From Alviniconcha marisindica (Eukaryota; Mollusca; Gastropoda; Provannidae): 64,000 bases of DNA. A program made the position numbers and the translations under genes. Position 1 is the stretch's first letter, and each line of letters begins with the position of its first letter. Below are positions 24,881 to 36,374 of the stretch, in pieces. The notes under the pieces are model-generated. The model did no database searches. It was not told the DNA's origin and saw nothing but the letters and a program-made list of their open reading frames with translations. The stretch spans positions 380,001 through 444,000 of the forward strand of contig JABMCL010001824.1 of NCBI GenBank assembly GCA_018857735.1, given 5' to 3'.

Positions 24881-27455
24881 GCTTCGATAAATGAACAGAT
24901 ATTAAAGGCCAACAACGTTGAATGGAAATACTTCCTCAGCACCCCTCCCCCCTTGCAATGTTTTCTACATAATTTCGCTGGGGATTGGTATATAGGCACG
25001 TCAACCCGAGTAATAATGTCCATGACCATAGCCATACTCCCCTTCGGCTCTCAACCTGCGAGGTGAGTGTGGCAACGACCTGCACTCCAAGCACTGGTTT
25101 ACCACGTCCTTCAACCACTGCCGTATTTAGTTACATCATAGGTCCCAGAAAACTGTCAGCTAACGAGCAGTTTTTTGCTGGTGCTCAAACAGTAGTAAGT
25201 TTGTTACAAACAACTCAGATAAAACAAGGCGTGTCATTTATAGCCGCCAACAAAGTTTACACCAGCACAAATAAAACTACAATTGTTTGAATCGAGCCCG
25301 AACTCTTTTCTTTACCCGGGGTGGACGCGTCTCATGTTCACGTGCATGCTTTGGCGCTAGGTTGCTTCTACAGTCATATTAGTACCCGAACCTTTCGGAG
25401 GGCGCTGACCGCGTCGCTGGACAGCTGCGCGGAGATAAAGAGTGCCCCTTCAGTGGCGTAACTAGATCTGGCAGAGTTTGGAGGAAGGTGCCGGAAAGCG
25501 ATGCTCGGAGTGTGGCAACGACCCTCACTGTGCCTGGAGTAGCGTGGGTGTGAAACGTGTTGTAGGCGACGTACAGTGACCGTTTTAAGCTGCTGCGGCT
25601 GGTCGGTTCATGGTTTAACCAAAAACGTTCGTCCCAGGAAGGCCATGCAGAGCCAAAGTACTACGTCTGCATCAAAGGCGGTTTCCTTGTGAGTGCATGC
25701 CCTTGATCGTAAATGCGTCATGCTTTCTACGTGTCACAGTGTAGCGAAGCGAACGTTAATCTGCGTGTCACGATTTACTTGTCACAGCGTGTATTGCATA
25801 TATATATATCTTTTTACTGTAGCTCCTCCCTTTTGACGGAGGGGATCGGCCAGTGGCATAAGAACTTAAGACCTCCCTTGTTGGGAATTCATGTTGGTGT
25901 GTGTGTGTGTGTTGTTTGTGAATTCAAAGGCCAGTTTCTATGTGTGGTGTGTTTTCTTCTGTGATAAGCTTGTTATACAAGGTATAATATTAGCCGTTAT
26001 GCGGGGAGGGACTCGCTTCCTGGGTTCAGCTTTGCATCGTGATCAAAAGTGAACTCGTCTTTTGCACTCTTGTCGTATTGATCAAACTGCAGCCGACTTT
26101 TACCTTCTGCATTGTATTGCTAGATCAAACTGCTAATGCTGTGGACTTTGTCCCTGCACGTAACTACCAAAGCACTTTTGAAAGTATTTGTTTAAGTCTT
26201 CTTCTTTTCTTTTTTCTTTCTCTCTCACTCTCTCTCTCTCGCTCTCGCTCTTTGTGTGTGTGTGTGTGTGTGTTGACCTTTACGCTGCTTAAACATCCAG
26301 TAGTCTGGTTTAGTGCAGCGGAGTAGGGACTGCGCGTTTCGGCCTGCTTTTGATGCGAAACAAATTTATCGCCCCCCCCCCCCCCCCCCCCCCCCCCCGT
26401 GAGAAGGTAGAAAGCTTTTCATTTTTCTTTTTATTTCTTCTTCGTCTTCCGGTTTTGTTGTTGTTTTCTCTCAATTTGGTTTGGAATATTTCTAATGTTA
26501 GATCTGTATTGCAGTTCTAGTCCTCGAATCACATTCCCAGAGAATTAAGACTGCGTGTGTGTTTTGAGATGTCCTTGTGTACGACGGTTTAAATTTATTC
26601 GTGTGTAAAAATCCAAAACTCCTTCCCATTGCTGACGCGCTCAGCGAAGACGAAACTATACTGTTGGGGACTTGGATATTTTTCGGAAGAACAATTTATA
26701 AGGGATTGCCGCATGTTGGTGTAACTCGGCCAGCAACCGTGATGCAGGACACAGTGTTAACACAGCTCCATTGTCTTTATTTCCTTTTTGCTTGGTTGTC
26801 TTTATTTCCTCTCCACTTGTTGGGTTGTTTTTGTGTGTGTGTGTGTGGGGAGGGGGGGGGGGTCCACTTGGCAGCCTCCACGACGTGTTGTCGCTCACTG
26901 GCGCACAGCAAGGCATAGTATAATTACTATGTGGTGATTGTTGTTTAGCTGGCTAAGGGGACTCTACAGTACCGTCGTCCTGAGGTGACTCCGTGCGGTT
27001 GACATGGCCCAGTTAAATTACTGTCTGTCTCTCTTGATTTGCCGTGTGCTGTTCACGGTAAATTAAAATCTAAAGTCTCTCTCTCTTGATTCGCTGTGCG
27101 CTGTTGACGGTACTTTAAAGTAACTCTGTCGCACGGACTCGAGCGCGTCTTGGCCTACTTCCTGGGTTATCCCCCCCCCCCCCCCCCCGGTCCTCCACTC
27201 CGGGTCCGTATTCATTTGATTTGTCAAACGGTTTACCCGTCAAATGAAACCAATCTTATTAAACACATTTATTTCAGTGTCACTGGTATACATCCCCACC
27301 CCAGCCTCGCCCAGACTGGAACAGAACGGTGTCTGACAACCCGGTAAATCTCTCGTCCTTATCAGGAACTGTTGAGATTTACGCAGTTGTTTTGCTTGTT
27401 CGTCGATCACATCAGGAACTGTTCTGATTTACGAGCGTTTTTTTATTTTATTGTT

Positions 27456-27486
<31 letters not shown>

Positions 27487-29270
27487 TTGTGTGTTTTCGT
27501 GTTGGTTCGTTTGAAATACCGTCTTGGGGAATTCTGACGCTGGCGGCTGTCGCTCAGGGCTGGTGAGGCTGCCGACCAAACTCCAAGCACTGGTTTACGA
27601 CATCCTTCCTTCAAGGAAGTGCCGGAAAGCGGTGCTCAGAGTGTGGCTGCCGACGTGTCCGTATTTGCCTCGGTGCAGGTCGGCGTCGTGAGCAGCGAGG
27701 GCTTTGAAGATCAGATTCCACTCTCTGAGTAACAGTCGGCATTGCGGGTGGAAATGAAGACGGTAGTTAAAGGTATTGCAGTGTGTCGTTAATAATTACG
27801 GTGCATAACTCGGCGGGTTGCGCTGTGACGCTCGAGCCAGTCCTGCTGTCGCACACACTCTGCCTGTCACTGTGGACAGACGTCACGTTGCTACAAAGAA
27901 TTACGTAGCACTCGCCATCTATTCAGTGTGGTTGGGAAACCCTCGTTTCTGTTGAGGGTCAGAAGTCCGATAAAGTCTAGGTCTTTAAGATGACTTCGTT
28001 TGAGTAGTCTGCTTTGCTTCACTTCCAGGTTGGATTGATAGTGTATCAGTCTGGTGGCCCTAGTGTGTGTTTCGTGCCGACAGGGAAGAGATCTTATGTG
28101 TGTGTGTGTGGAAACCGCCGATGAAAGACACCGTAAAAAGGGGAAAAAGCAGTAAAGTCTTTGTGACGCTTGATAAGTTTGGTCTTTGATGAAATCGATG
28201 AATACATGGAAACTGAGGGAGGGCGTTAAAAGAATGCTTGTTAGTTCTTGGACTTTAACGTCTCGTCAGCCATATTCAACCATGCCGCTGCTCGACTGTT
28301 ACCATCCCTCGTGACCCCTAGTCTTTCCTTCGCTTCAGTCCAAACGGCTGGCGCTCATTGGCTGTCGGAATCGGTTCACCGTTTGGAATATAGCATGCTG
28401 CATTTGGAACGGACAGGTTGAAACCGATGCGCAGAGCCGTTTCAACCGTCCGGTTGTGCTGACGCCCGATCCGTTTGAGACCAAGGCCCATAATTATGAA
28501 TGAAGAGCAAATGTATTTACACTGTAAGTAACTTAGCGTTTTACGCCCCGTCAACCATTACGGTTATATCGGGGCGAGTATTAACACTGTGAACAATGCC
28601 GGTTCAGTATTTGCGAATAAGTAACACTAGGATATTAAGTCTGTATTTCAACAAACTGTTCAACTTGGTTTCACTAGAAACATGTTTCAAGTTCATGCAG
28701 TAAAAGCACTGTAAGCAAGCTGCTGTTTTTCGCTGGATTTCGAAATACATGTGCTTTTTTCTTTCTTTTACAATTATCGCCACTTCTCATGATAATAAGT
28801 AGATAAAATTAGATACAGTATTTATAGCGTCCATTGTTTTACAGTTGCTGATAGGCTGTTTGATTACGAAACAGTAATGGAGAGTCGTAATGAACAGAAC
28901 TTAAACGACGAACACAGACGACGAAGAGGAAACAGGAAAACCTCATCTCCAAAAGCAAGGATCACTGGGTCATTGACGGCTGCAACAATCGCGACGAACT
29001 TTGAACCTGAAACTGTTGTCACGCGGTGTCTGTTTCGAGTCGGTTATCTGTCACGCGCTTTGCGTTGACGAAACGAGGGACTTACCGGATCTAAAATTAA
29101 ACACAAGCGAATACTAGGTTGTTTTATTCAGGGTATGAGGCTGTTGACGACTCGTGCATGTGGAAGGAGAGCCGGACTTGCAGACTGTTTAGCAAACCAG
29201 GATTCGGGGCTGTTTGCCTGTAACTTTATTTGCTCGTCATGCATATGGGCACAGGTTCCATGGTCCTTTT
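24880..29270. other. intergenic block with CpG-richer islands, no gene recognised
   Basis: GC and CpG content rise at about 25270-25640 and 27480-28600, unlike the flanks. No ORF here resembles a known family. The block contains poly-C tracts (26372-26398, 27172-27188), a poly-G tract (27470-27486), GT microsatellites and parts of a short dispersed repeat (25065-25115, 25485-25535, 27570-27650). A promoter or first exon of an unseen gene is possible but unsupported. Confidence 0.35.
27570..27655. repeat. short imperfect inverted repeat of a dispersed family
   Basis: CTCCAAGCACTGGTTTACGA is mirrored imperfectly by GGAAAGCGGTGCTCAGAGTG within 60 bases. Related single arms occur at 25082-25110, 25487-25520 and, on the other strand, 52325-52370 (GTCGGAAACCAGTGCTTGGA). 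Confidence 0.55.
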
Positions 29271-29294
29271 GTTGTTGTTCTTCTTCTTCTGTCA

Positions 29295-30065
29295 ATGATC
29301 ATCGGCCACAAAGCTGGCTATTACAGTCATTTTAGGGTACAGTGCAGTGTTTATGATCATCGGCCACAAAACTGGCTATTACAGTCATTTTAGGGTACAG
29401 TGCAGTGTTTATGATCATCGGCCACAAAGCTGGCCATTATTGTTATTTTAGGGTACAGTGCAGTGTTTATGATCATCGGCCACAAAGCTGGCCATTATTG
29501 TTATTTTAGGGTACAGTGCAGTGTTTATGATCATCGGCCACAAAGCTGGCCATTACTGTCATTTTAGGGTACAGTGCAGTGTTTATGATAATCGGCCACA
29601 AAGCTGGCCATTACTGTCATTTTAGGGTACAGTGCAGTGTTTATGATCATCGGCCACAAAGCTGGCCATTACTGTCATTTTAGGGTACAGTGCAGCGTTA
29701 ATGACCATCGGCCACAAAGCTGGCCATTACTGTCATTTTTGGGTACAGCGTTGATGACCATCGGCCACAAAGCTGGCCATTACTGTCATTTTTGGGTACA
29801 GCGTTGATGACCATCGGCCACAAAGCTGGCCATTACTGTCATTTTTGGGTACAGCGTTGATGACCATCGGCCACAAAGCTGGCCATTACTGTCATTTTTG
29901 GGTACAGCGTTGATGACCATCGGCCACAAAGCTGGTAAGGTACAGCGCAGCGTTGATGACCATCGGCCACAAAGTTGGCCATTACTGTCGTTGTAAGGTG
30001 CAGCGTAGCGTTGATGACCATCGGCCACAAAGTTGGCCATTACTGTCGTTGTAAGGTGCAGCGTA
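29295..30065 (+). repeat. minisatellite, 58-bp unit shortening to about 52 bp, about 14 copies
   Basis: Each unit starts GATCATCGGCCACAAAGCTG. The first units lie at 29297, 29355, 29413 and 29471 (exact 58-base spacing). Later ones have GACCATCGG and lose a few bases. Open frames on either strand through it are repeat artefacts. Confidence 0.95.
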
Positions 30066-30089
30066 GTGTTGATAGGTGATAGTAAATAC

Positions 30090-30400
30090 AGACAGGACAA
30101 GAGAGAAAAACTTTTGAATTTATTGGGAGGGGGATGACACGTTCGACTTGAAGGTGCCAAGACAGAACTGCATCCCGGGGGAGTTCGTTCCAGTCCCTGA
30201 CTGTGCGGGGGAAGAAGGTGTTGCAAAGTTTGGTAGTCCGTGCGGCAGCTGAAGCGTTGGTGTTGGAGGCTGCGGTGCCTCCTCAACTACACGGCGGAAA
30301 CGGCTCGTGTGTGTCAGCTCCTGAAGGCGACACGGCGTGGGTCGCGAGTTCCAGTGGAGCAGTTCATCAACTTTGCGTCTTGCGTTCTGTCTGCGAGGTT
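30090..30400 (-). mobile_element. 3' end of a non-LTR (LINE) retrotransposon, decayed
   Basis: Translated on the minus strand, the stretch gives NTFFPRTVRDWNELPRDAVL. This is the widely shared C-terminal motif of LINE ORF2 proteins (approximately NSFFPRTIxxWNxLP). After a frame change it continues GTFKSNVSS and a stop, matching the usual FKSxL ending. The rest of ORF2 is absent. The plus-strand ORF over the same stretch (from 30203) is its shadow. The clade cannot be set from this fragment. Confidence 0.6.
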
Positions 30401-31174
30401 CGTTGGCTGCTTGGTTTTGTTGTTTGCATGTTTGTTTGTTTTTCCGGGTCAGTGCGTCGTGTATGGGTGTTCGTGAACACGACCGAGCACGGTCTGTTTT
30501 AGCTCTACCTTGAATTTGATTCTCTCAGCTGGGCGGTGAAATTCTGCACACATGGGGGCAGTTTCTGCTGACTAGTGAACACAACTCAGAGGTGCGTGCC
30601 GTAGCACTACCGACTTCAAACTGACGTTTCGCCAAAACGAACGTGAACCACTGAACGTGTTGTGATGCAAAATCCTGTGATAAACGATCATCTCCGATAT
30701 ACTTCTGCACCACCCAACAGGAACGACAGGAGGTCTGAATTAGGCTCTTATGATGATCGTGATGATCACGTGTTTGTTAATGTTTGTTGTGATCACGTTT
30801 TGGGGTTGTTGTTGTTGTTGTTTTTTGGGGGGGAGGCTGGGACTTCTTATTTTTCAGAGTTGATGTTGCACCACTGCTGTATTTTTGAACACTTATTTTT
30901 GTACACCATTCGTTGTTGATTTTGTGTAAATATCGTGTTATTGACAACACCCCTCCCGACCCCAGGGGTTGGGGGGGGAGGGGGGGGGCACGTCATCGGA
31001 ACGTAGAACACGCAATTTGTAGACAGTCATTTTGCGATCGTATGGACATTTGTGTCCGTGTCGAGGATTGCATGTCAAATTTCTCGTTGGGCAGAGGTTT
31101 CCTTTTTATAACATTCATTAAAAAAATTATTTTTTCCATCAGTGGCGTTTCTGTATGTATGTGTATATATATAT

Positions 31175-31240
31175 GTGTGTGTGTGTGTGCATGCGTGTGT
31201 GTGTGTGTGCATGCGTGTGTGTGTGTGTGTGTGTGCGTGC

Positions 31241-31280
<40 letters not shown>
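31175..31280. repeat. GT microsatellite with GCATGC interruptions
   Basis: About 100 bases of GT with CATGCG and GCGTGCGTGC interruptions. Confidence 0.97.
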
Positions 31281-31281
<1 letters not shown>

Positions 31282-31394
31282 AAAATCTTGTTTTACAATG
31301 CGATGGTCACACTCAAAGTTCACCAACGTAAGGGGTCATAACGACGGCCGTGGGACACTTTTGCTTGGGACATCCTGTGACGTGGGTTGAAAGG

Positions 31395-31795
31395 TATGTT
31401 ACGGCACGTTTTGTCACTGCGGCAAGTTTTGTCTCTACGGCACGACTTGTCACTAAGGTGACAAAACGTGCAGCGATGCCTGCACGTTTTGTCACTAACG
31501 AGGTAGTGTCAAATCGTGCCACGGACAAATGCACATCAACACACACACATACACACACACACGTGCGCGCGGGCACACACAAACACACACTCGTGAGCGC
31601 GCGCACACACACACAACGAGAAATTGAAAAGACAGGTTATAGTGTTGCTGGCGAAGGAGTGACCAAACGTGCAGCGAGTGGACCTTTCGACACGTTTTGT
31701 CACCACGTAGTGACAAAACGTGCCAGAGTGACAAAACGTGCTGGCTGTGCATAAAATTTGACACGTTTTGTCACAAAACGTGCCGCAACAAGGTA
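31395..31795. repeat. cluster of direct and inverted copies of a GTGACAAAACGTGC motif
   Basis: At least ten copies of GTGACAAAACGTGC, or its reverse complement GCACGTTTTGTCAC, occur in both orientations at about 31400-31505 and 31655-31790. One pair is a perfect palindrome near 31693-31728 (CACGTTTTGTCAC, six bases, GTGACAAAACGTG). An AC/GC-rich microsatellite (31540-31615) separates the two groups. Confidence 0.9.
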
Positions 31796-32159
31796 TTCTT
31801 TTTAAACCCGCCTTGTCCCAGGCAACTAATGAAATATTAAATGGCGAGTACTGATGCCCGTCTGGGTTTTTTAAATTTTATGCCACATAATACAATACAG
31901 GAATCAGGCAATACCTCAGTACTATATACAATATGTAACTATGTAATACAAAAGCCACATGTTGTATACCTAAAGACACGCGCAGTAAATTCCTCATGTG
32001 TACCAACGCATGAATGCACATCAAGTATTTAGGCATGCACCGGCATGCAACTCGCATACATGGTTATGGCAATGCATCTTTACGCACACAGATACCACCA
32101 CTGTATATGTAATTGATTCGTAACACATTGCTGGAAAAAAAGAAAAGAAAGAAGTCATA

Positions 32160-32250
32160 GTTCAGGAGCTGTGTGAGAGTCGAGGTGGCCGTCTTGAGCT
32201 GTCCGTCCTAACGAGCCTTCTGGTTTCCGTGGACGTAAAGAATGATTGAA
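32160..32250 (-). repeat. SINE 3'-tail fragment
   Basis: The sequence TGGTTTCCGTGGACGTAAAG and the neighbouring GAGCTGTGTGAGAGTCGAGG are the reverse orientation of the tails at 33435-33510 and 40820-40900. The same 'tccgtggacgt' core ends the full SINEs at 36375 and 36980. Confidence 0.6.
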
Positions 32251-32439
32251 CCGTGCTTCGGCATTGGTCACAACTTGTCCCTAATATGTCAACTGACATC
32301 TGAGGACATTAAGCATCACTTCATCATCATCATCATCAAAGAAAGAAGCCCCTATACCTAGATGACAAGTGTTTTGTACGGAAGCCACTGAATCAACGTC
32401 AAAACTTGAGGAGTTGTCTACTGTAGTACACAGAGTTAT

Positions 32440-33017
32440 CGGTAAAATCCAAGGAGACGGTCGGACATTCCTGGACCGTTTTAAAAGTTATTTTGGGTCG
32501 CAAATATCACCACAATCATTAAATGAGGTCCATATCTACCGATTACAGCCGAAATATGCAACACATGGTGATTTTTTTGACATATTTTGGTCATTGGTTG
32601 TTTCGAGTCGGCGTCACAGATTGCAAATGGCGAACGAAGCCGACGAAGTGCTGCTAGATATCATAAGTGGCCTCGTTAACAAGCTACGGCGATTAAAAAC
32701 CCACGGAAAATGTACGGAAAAAATTGTAATCTGAGAACGTCGAGTTGTGAGTACTATTGCCTTGCAAACATCGGCACTAAGGAAGCGTTCACGTTGTTAC
32801 TGGGAAACTAGGTCAAATGTCAAAAAGCAACATCCGCCGACTCGAAACAATCAAAAATTAAATTATAATTCTGAGAAGAAGAAAAAAAAAATATTGTGCG
32901 GATTTTGGATGTAATCGGTAGATATGGACTTCATTTAATGATTGTGATGATGTTTGTGACCCAAAATAACTTTTGAAACGGTCCAGGAATTTCCGACCGT
33001 CATCGTGGATTTTACCG
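32440..33017. mobile_element. fold-back element with 175-184-bp arms and a 220-bp centre
   Basis: The left arm (32440-32613, starting CGGTAAAATCC and ending GTTTCGAGTCGGCG) is mirrored by 32834-33017. Internal mirrored blocks include ATGAGGTCCATATCTACCGA. The centre holds a short ORF starting at an ATG in good context (32629, MANEADEVLLDIISGLVNKL) that ends by 32734 and matches nothing I recognise. It looks like a non-autonomous DNA transposon. Flanking duplications were not convincing. Confidence 0.75.
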
Positions 33018-33065
33018 AGTTATCTTTTCAACTGCGCATCTGCCACTCGTGATTCTGAAGGGGAT

Positions 33066-33067
<2 letters not shown>

Positions 33068-33131
<64 letters not shown>
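33068..33131. repeat. TC microsatellite
   Basis: About 60 bases of TC repeats just outside the right arm of the fold-back element. Confidence 0.98.
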
Positions 33132-33132
<1 letters not shown>

Positions 33133-33434
33133 GTTTACATTTGTAGACACAGGACTTGGCAAATAAGACGATCAAAGCTAAATATTTTATATAATATTAA
33201 ATTCTATGCAGCACTTAACAAAATCCTTTTTTTTTTTTTTTTTTTTGCTGCCCTTCTTAATGTAGTCACCCAGGTGACAACAGCAATGTTGGGTATACTG
33301 TAACACCCGTCCCTAATAATGCATAAGAAACAATAATAACTTCCTGTTTTCTGTGGACGCAAAGCCTGTGTTCAGCACATTTTTGTCCAGCTGGCTGTCT
33401 TTCTCAGGGTTAGGGTTGAAGTGTTGCTTTACGT

Positions 33435-33515
33435 CCACAGAAACCGTAGGCTTATTAGGGACGGGAGCCCAGGACGGCCACCTCGACTTTCGCACAGCTC
33501 CTGAACTCTGACTGA
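33435..33515 (-). repeat. SINE 3'-tail fragment
   Basis: ACGTCCACAGAAACCGTAGG and ATTAGGGACGGGAGCCCAGG match the tails of the SINEs at 36375 and 40820. The tRNA-like head is absent. Confidence 0.6.
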
Positions 33516-33647
33516 TCAGGATGTCTCCTGTGCCAGGTAAGTATTCAGGGTTAGGGTTAGGTTAATGCTTTATCGGCACTGAGAGTGAGAGAGGTGCTTA
33601 CTTTGAAATTGTCTAGAAATTAATCATCTATTAACTGTTCTTGAGAG

Positions 33648-33649
<2 letters not shown>

Positions 33650-33716
<67 letters not shown>

Positions 33717-33910
33717 ACGAGATACAATGAGCAAAATGTCTTCAAAGCTGACCGATAGAATGAATAGAGTCTGTCTCCTTGATGCTCCTGGGCAGGACAT
33801 TCCACTGGGAAGGGGCTCATAGTAATATGCCTGAAGGCTCGCTGGCCATATCGCTTTGTTTCACAGTCTTCATGCCAGCTGACGTACGTTGGTTTTCTCA
33901 TCCAACAACG

Positions 33911-33942
<32 letters not shown>

Positions 33943-34070
33943 TGAGTGTGACAGAGAGAGAGAAGAGAAAGAGAGAGCGTGTGCGAGAGAGCGTGTGTGC
34001 CACATCTGTGCCACTGTCTTTGTTTCACAGTCTTCATGCCAGCTGACGTACGTTGGTTTTCTCATCCAAC

Positions 34071-34106
<36 letters not shown>

Positions 34107-34215
34107 CGTGCGTGCGTGAGTGTGACAGAGAGAGAGAAGAGAAAGAGAGAGCGTGTGCGAGAGAGCGTGTGTGCGAACGTGTGTGTGTGCGTGCGTGTGT
34201 GTGTGTGTGTGATGG
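33650..34215. repeat. GA microsatellite followed by a 175-bp direct duplication containing GT/GC and GA runs
   Basis: GA repeats fill 33650-33712. The segment beginning TTTGTTTCACAGTCTTCATG occurs at 33856 and 34019, with the following GTGTGCGTGCG and GAGAGAGAAGAGAAAG runs. This is a tandem duplication of about 163 bases. Confidence 0.9.
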
Positions 34216-34559
34216 AAGTGATGAAAAATATGTTGAATGAAGTTTTGTAGTGTGTTTATGTAATTAGTGGAGTTCATTGTGCTCTGGGTTGTGTGTATAT
34301 TTTGTTAACATCATCATGTTTGCATTGTGCGCTTCGGGCTCACGTTAGGTGTAAGCGCCTTACAATTACTCTTTTACATTACATCGAAGAAGGTGAAATT
34401 CCACTGATATGCGTGAAATGATTTTCGTTGTTCTGATGCCATACACGTATAATAATTGCTTCCATTTTGATGTTGGCGTTGGACACGTTATTGTATGTTT
34501 ATCGTGTTCTGGTTGTGATGCATTTTTTTCTTGCGGATGATAAAGGACAAAGCAAAGCA

Positions 34560-34855
34560 ACCCTCACAAGTGGCTTGCTTCTCGGAAAATCTGAAGTGTT
34601 GAGAAGCTTGAGACACTACCTGCGGGCACAAAGCCAAGGACATCACACCACCGATCGCCTGGAGGAGAGAGGCGTGGAAAGAGGAAGCGCTAGACGATCT
34701 TCCTTGAAAGGACGAGAGGGGGCCGTCGTCAATCAGACGAACATTGGAACCGTTTCAAAGGCAACGCTGGGGAAACTTCAGAGACGGAGTGGAGCGCATA
34801 TGGGCTTTTCCCAGCGCATAGATACCACCTTGAACTGAACTGAACTGATAAAGGA
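34560..34855 (+). mobile_element. retroelement 3' end with TGAAC tail, putative
   Basis: The stretch ends with CGCATAGATACCACCTTGAA and then repeated TGAAC units (GAACTGAACTGAACTGA). A short tandem 3' repeat is typical of RTE/CR1-like non-LTR elements or of SINEs that copy them. The frame through it (ending GFSQRIDTTLN) is open but not recognised as an enzyme domain. Confidence 0.4.
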
Positions 34856-35301
34856 CTTTGGGTCATTTCCGCCGGATGAAGCGCAACTGGGTAAATATGA
34901 TTATTCGCATGTTATTCCTATCGTCATTACTAAAGTGTTTTCGTATAGATCCCTTTGACCCAAAACTTCCGGTCCTCATCAGTTTCGAAAACAAAAGACC
35001 TAACCCATCCACCACCCCTTCCTCCTTCAACACGTCCATTCCGTAACAAAAAACACACACAATTAGTGATAGACAATTCACTTTTTATTGAATCACAAAA
35101 CTAAACAGATCACATCAGCCATAATCGCTAGCCTTATACCGACTTAAAGAATGTACAGCTAATGGAAACTTCAGTGTAGCAGACATACGGCTTATTAGTC
35201 GGCTAATTCTTGCGCAAAGTTCGTGCTAGGTGCCCAAGCATATATATTTTGGAAATAATAATAGCGATTTGATGCCGAAGCGCTTAAACTAAAGTTTATT
35301 T

Positions 35302-35511
35302 ATGCAGAGAGGTAATGAAAGTGCGGCTACGAAAGGGGAAGAACTAGATCTAGCTGCACTGGAGAGCAACGTACGCGCGCTTTTTGATGAACTAGATCTA
35401 GCTGCACTGGAGAGTAACGTACGCGCGCTTTTTGATGAACTAGATCTAGAACGTTGTTCTCAGCTAGTGGGTAAACTAGATAAACTATTAAAAAATATGT
35501 TCGCACGCTAA
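35302..35511 (+). CDS. small unrecognised ORF with a 16-residue tandem repeat
   Basis: This 69-codon frame contains two exact in-frame copies of DLAALESNVRALFDEL and ends ERCSQLVGKLDKLLKNMFAR. The repeat unit is 48 bases long and one base differs between copies. The peptide is acidic and amphipathic, so a helix is likely. It sits in repeat-rich DNA just upstream of a GA microsatellite and a strong hairpin, so a transposon origin is possible. I cannot assign a function, and it may not be expressed. Confidence 0.25.
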   Translation: MQRGNESAATKGEELDLAALESNVRALFDELDLAALESNVRALFDELDLERCSQLVGKLDKLLKNMFAR

Positions 35512-35544
35512 AAAAGAAAAGAAAAAAGAAGAAGCAAGAAGAAG

Positions 35545-35589
<45 letters not shown>

Positions 35590-35704
35590 TTCTTCAAAGA
35601 AAGAACCAACTGGGGAGCATAGGCCCTTTCTGGGTCCTATTCAGTTCTTTATACTAGGTGCAATCCTTCGCATAGGAAGCCCCCGAAAACAGCGGCGTAT
35701 CACC

Positions 35705-35788
35705 AAATCGGACCATTCCAGGTTCGGTTCTTTTGCTAGTCACAGTCACTCGACTAGCAAAAGAACCGAACCTGGAAAGGTCCGATTT
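35705..35788. repeat. strong hairpin: 36-bp arms with one mismatch, 12-nt loop
   Basis: The left arm 35705-35740 (begins AAATCGGACC, ends TTTTGCTAGT) pairs with 35753-35788 (begins ACTAGCAAAA, ends GGTCCGATTT). There is one mismatch at the T/A of CCATTCC. The loop is CACAGTCACTCG. It could be a tiny fold-back transposon or an RNA hairpin precursor. Confidence 0.9.
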
Positions 35789-36034
35789 TGTTTTCTGATC
35801 GCCAGCCAGGCTGGTTTCGCTCAAGGAGAGTTCGTCAGTGGCTCAGCGGTGATCATGACCGGAGAGAATTTGTCAGTCCATAACCATCAAAGAAAGACCA
35901 CTAATAGTGTGGCCTTCTTTTCAGGCATGGGAGAAACGTCTCACCTTGTGCCGTCTAGAGGCTCTCAGTGAAGGGAATAATAAAAAAATAATTAAAGGGC
36001 TGATTAGCAGCGGTCTAGACTTTAAAAAATTTAT

Positions 36035-36084
<50 letters not shown>

Positions 36085-36374
36085 CAGACAGACAGACATA
36101 CAGAGAGTTGACATGTTGGCTTAGGTGCCACTGTCTAATGGCAAACTAGTCCTATCACAAAACTAGTCTGTTTCGTGTCCTTCGACCGTTTAAAGCTTAT
36201 ATCCAGGCCAACTAAAAAGCACAGTTTTATCCCTGTCTCGCTTTCCATTCAACGTTTAGCTGTGAATACCTTCCGTAGCCCTTCACATTGTTTTCCCCCC
36301 TTGGAGCTACCCACTGCTGTGCTGTTCGTTGTGGGTACATTGTCGTCCATCAACAGTTTGAAAACGGCTACTGC

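Noticed and set aside
29295..30065. CRISPR-like array of regularly spaced repeats
   Set aside because: Units are contiguous with no unique spacers and the DNA is eukaryotic; this is a minisatellite.
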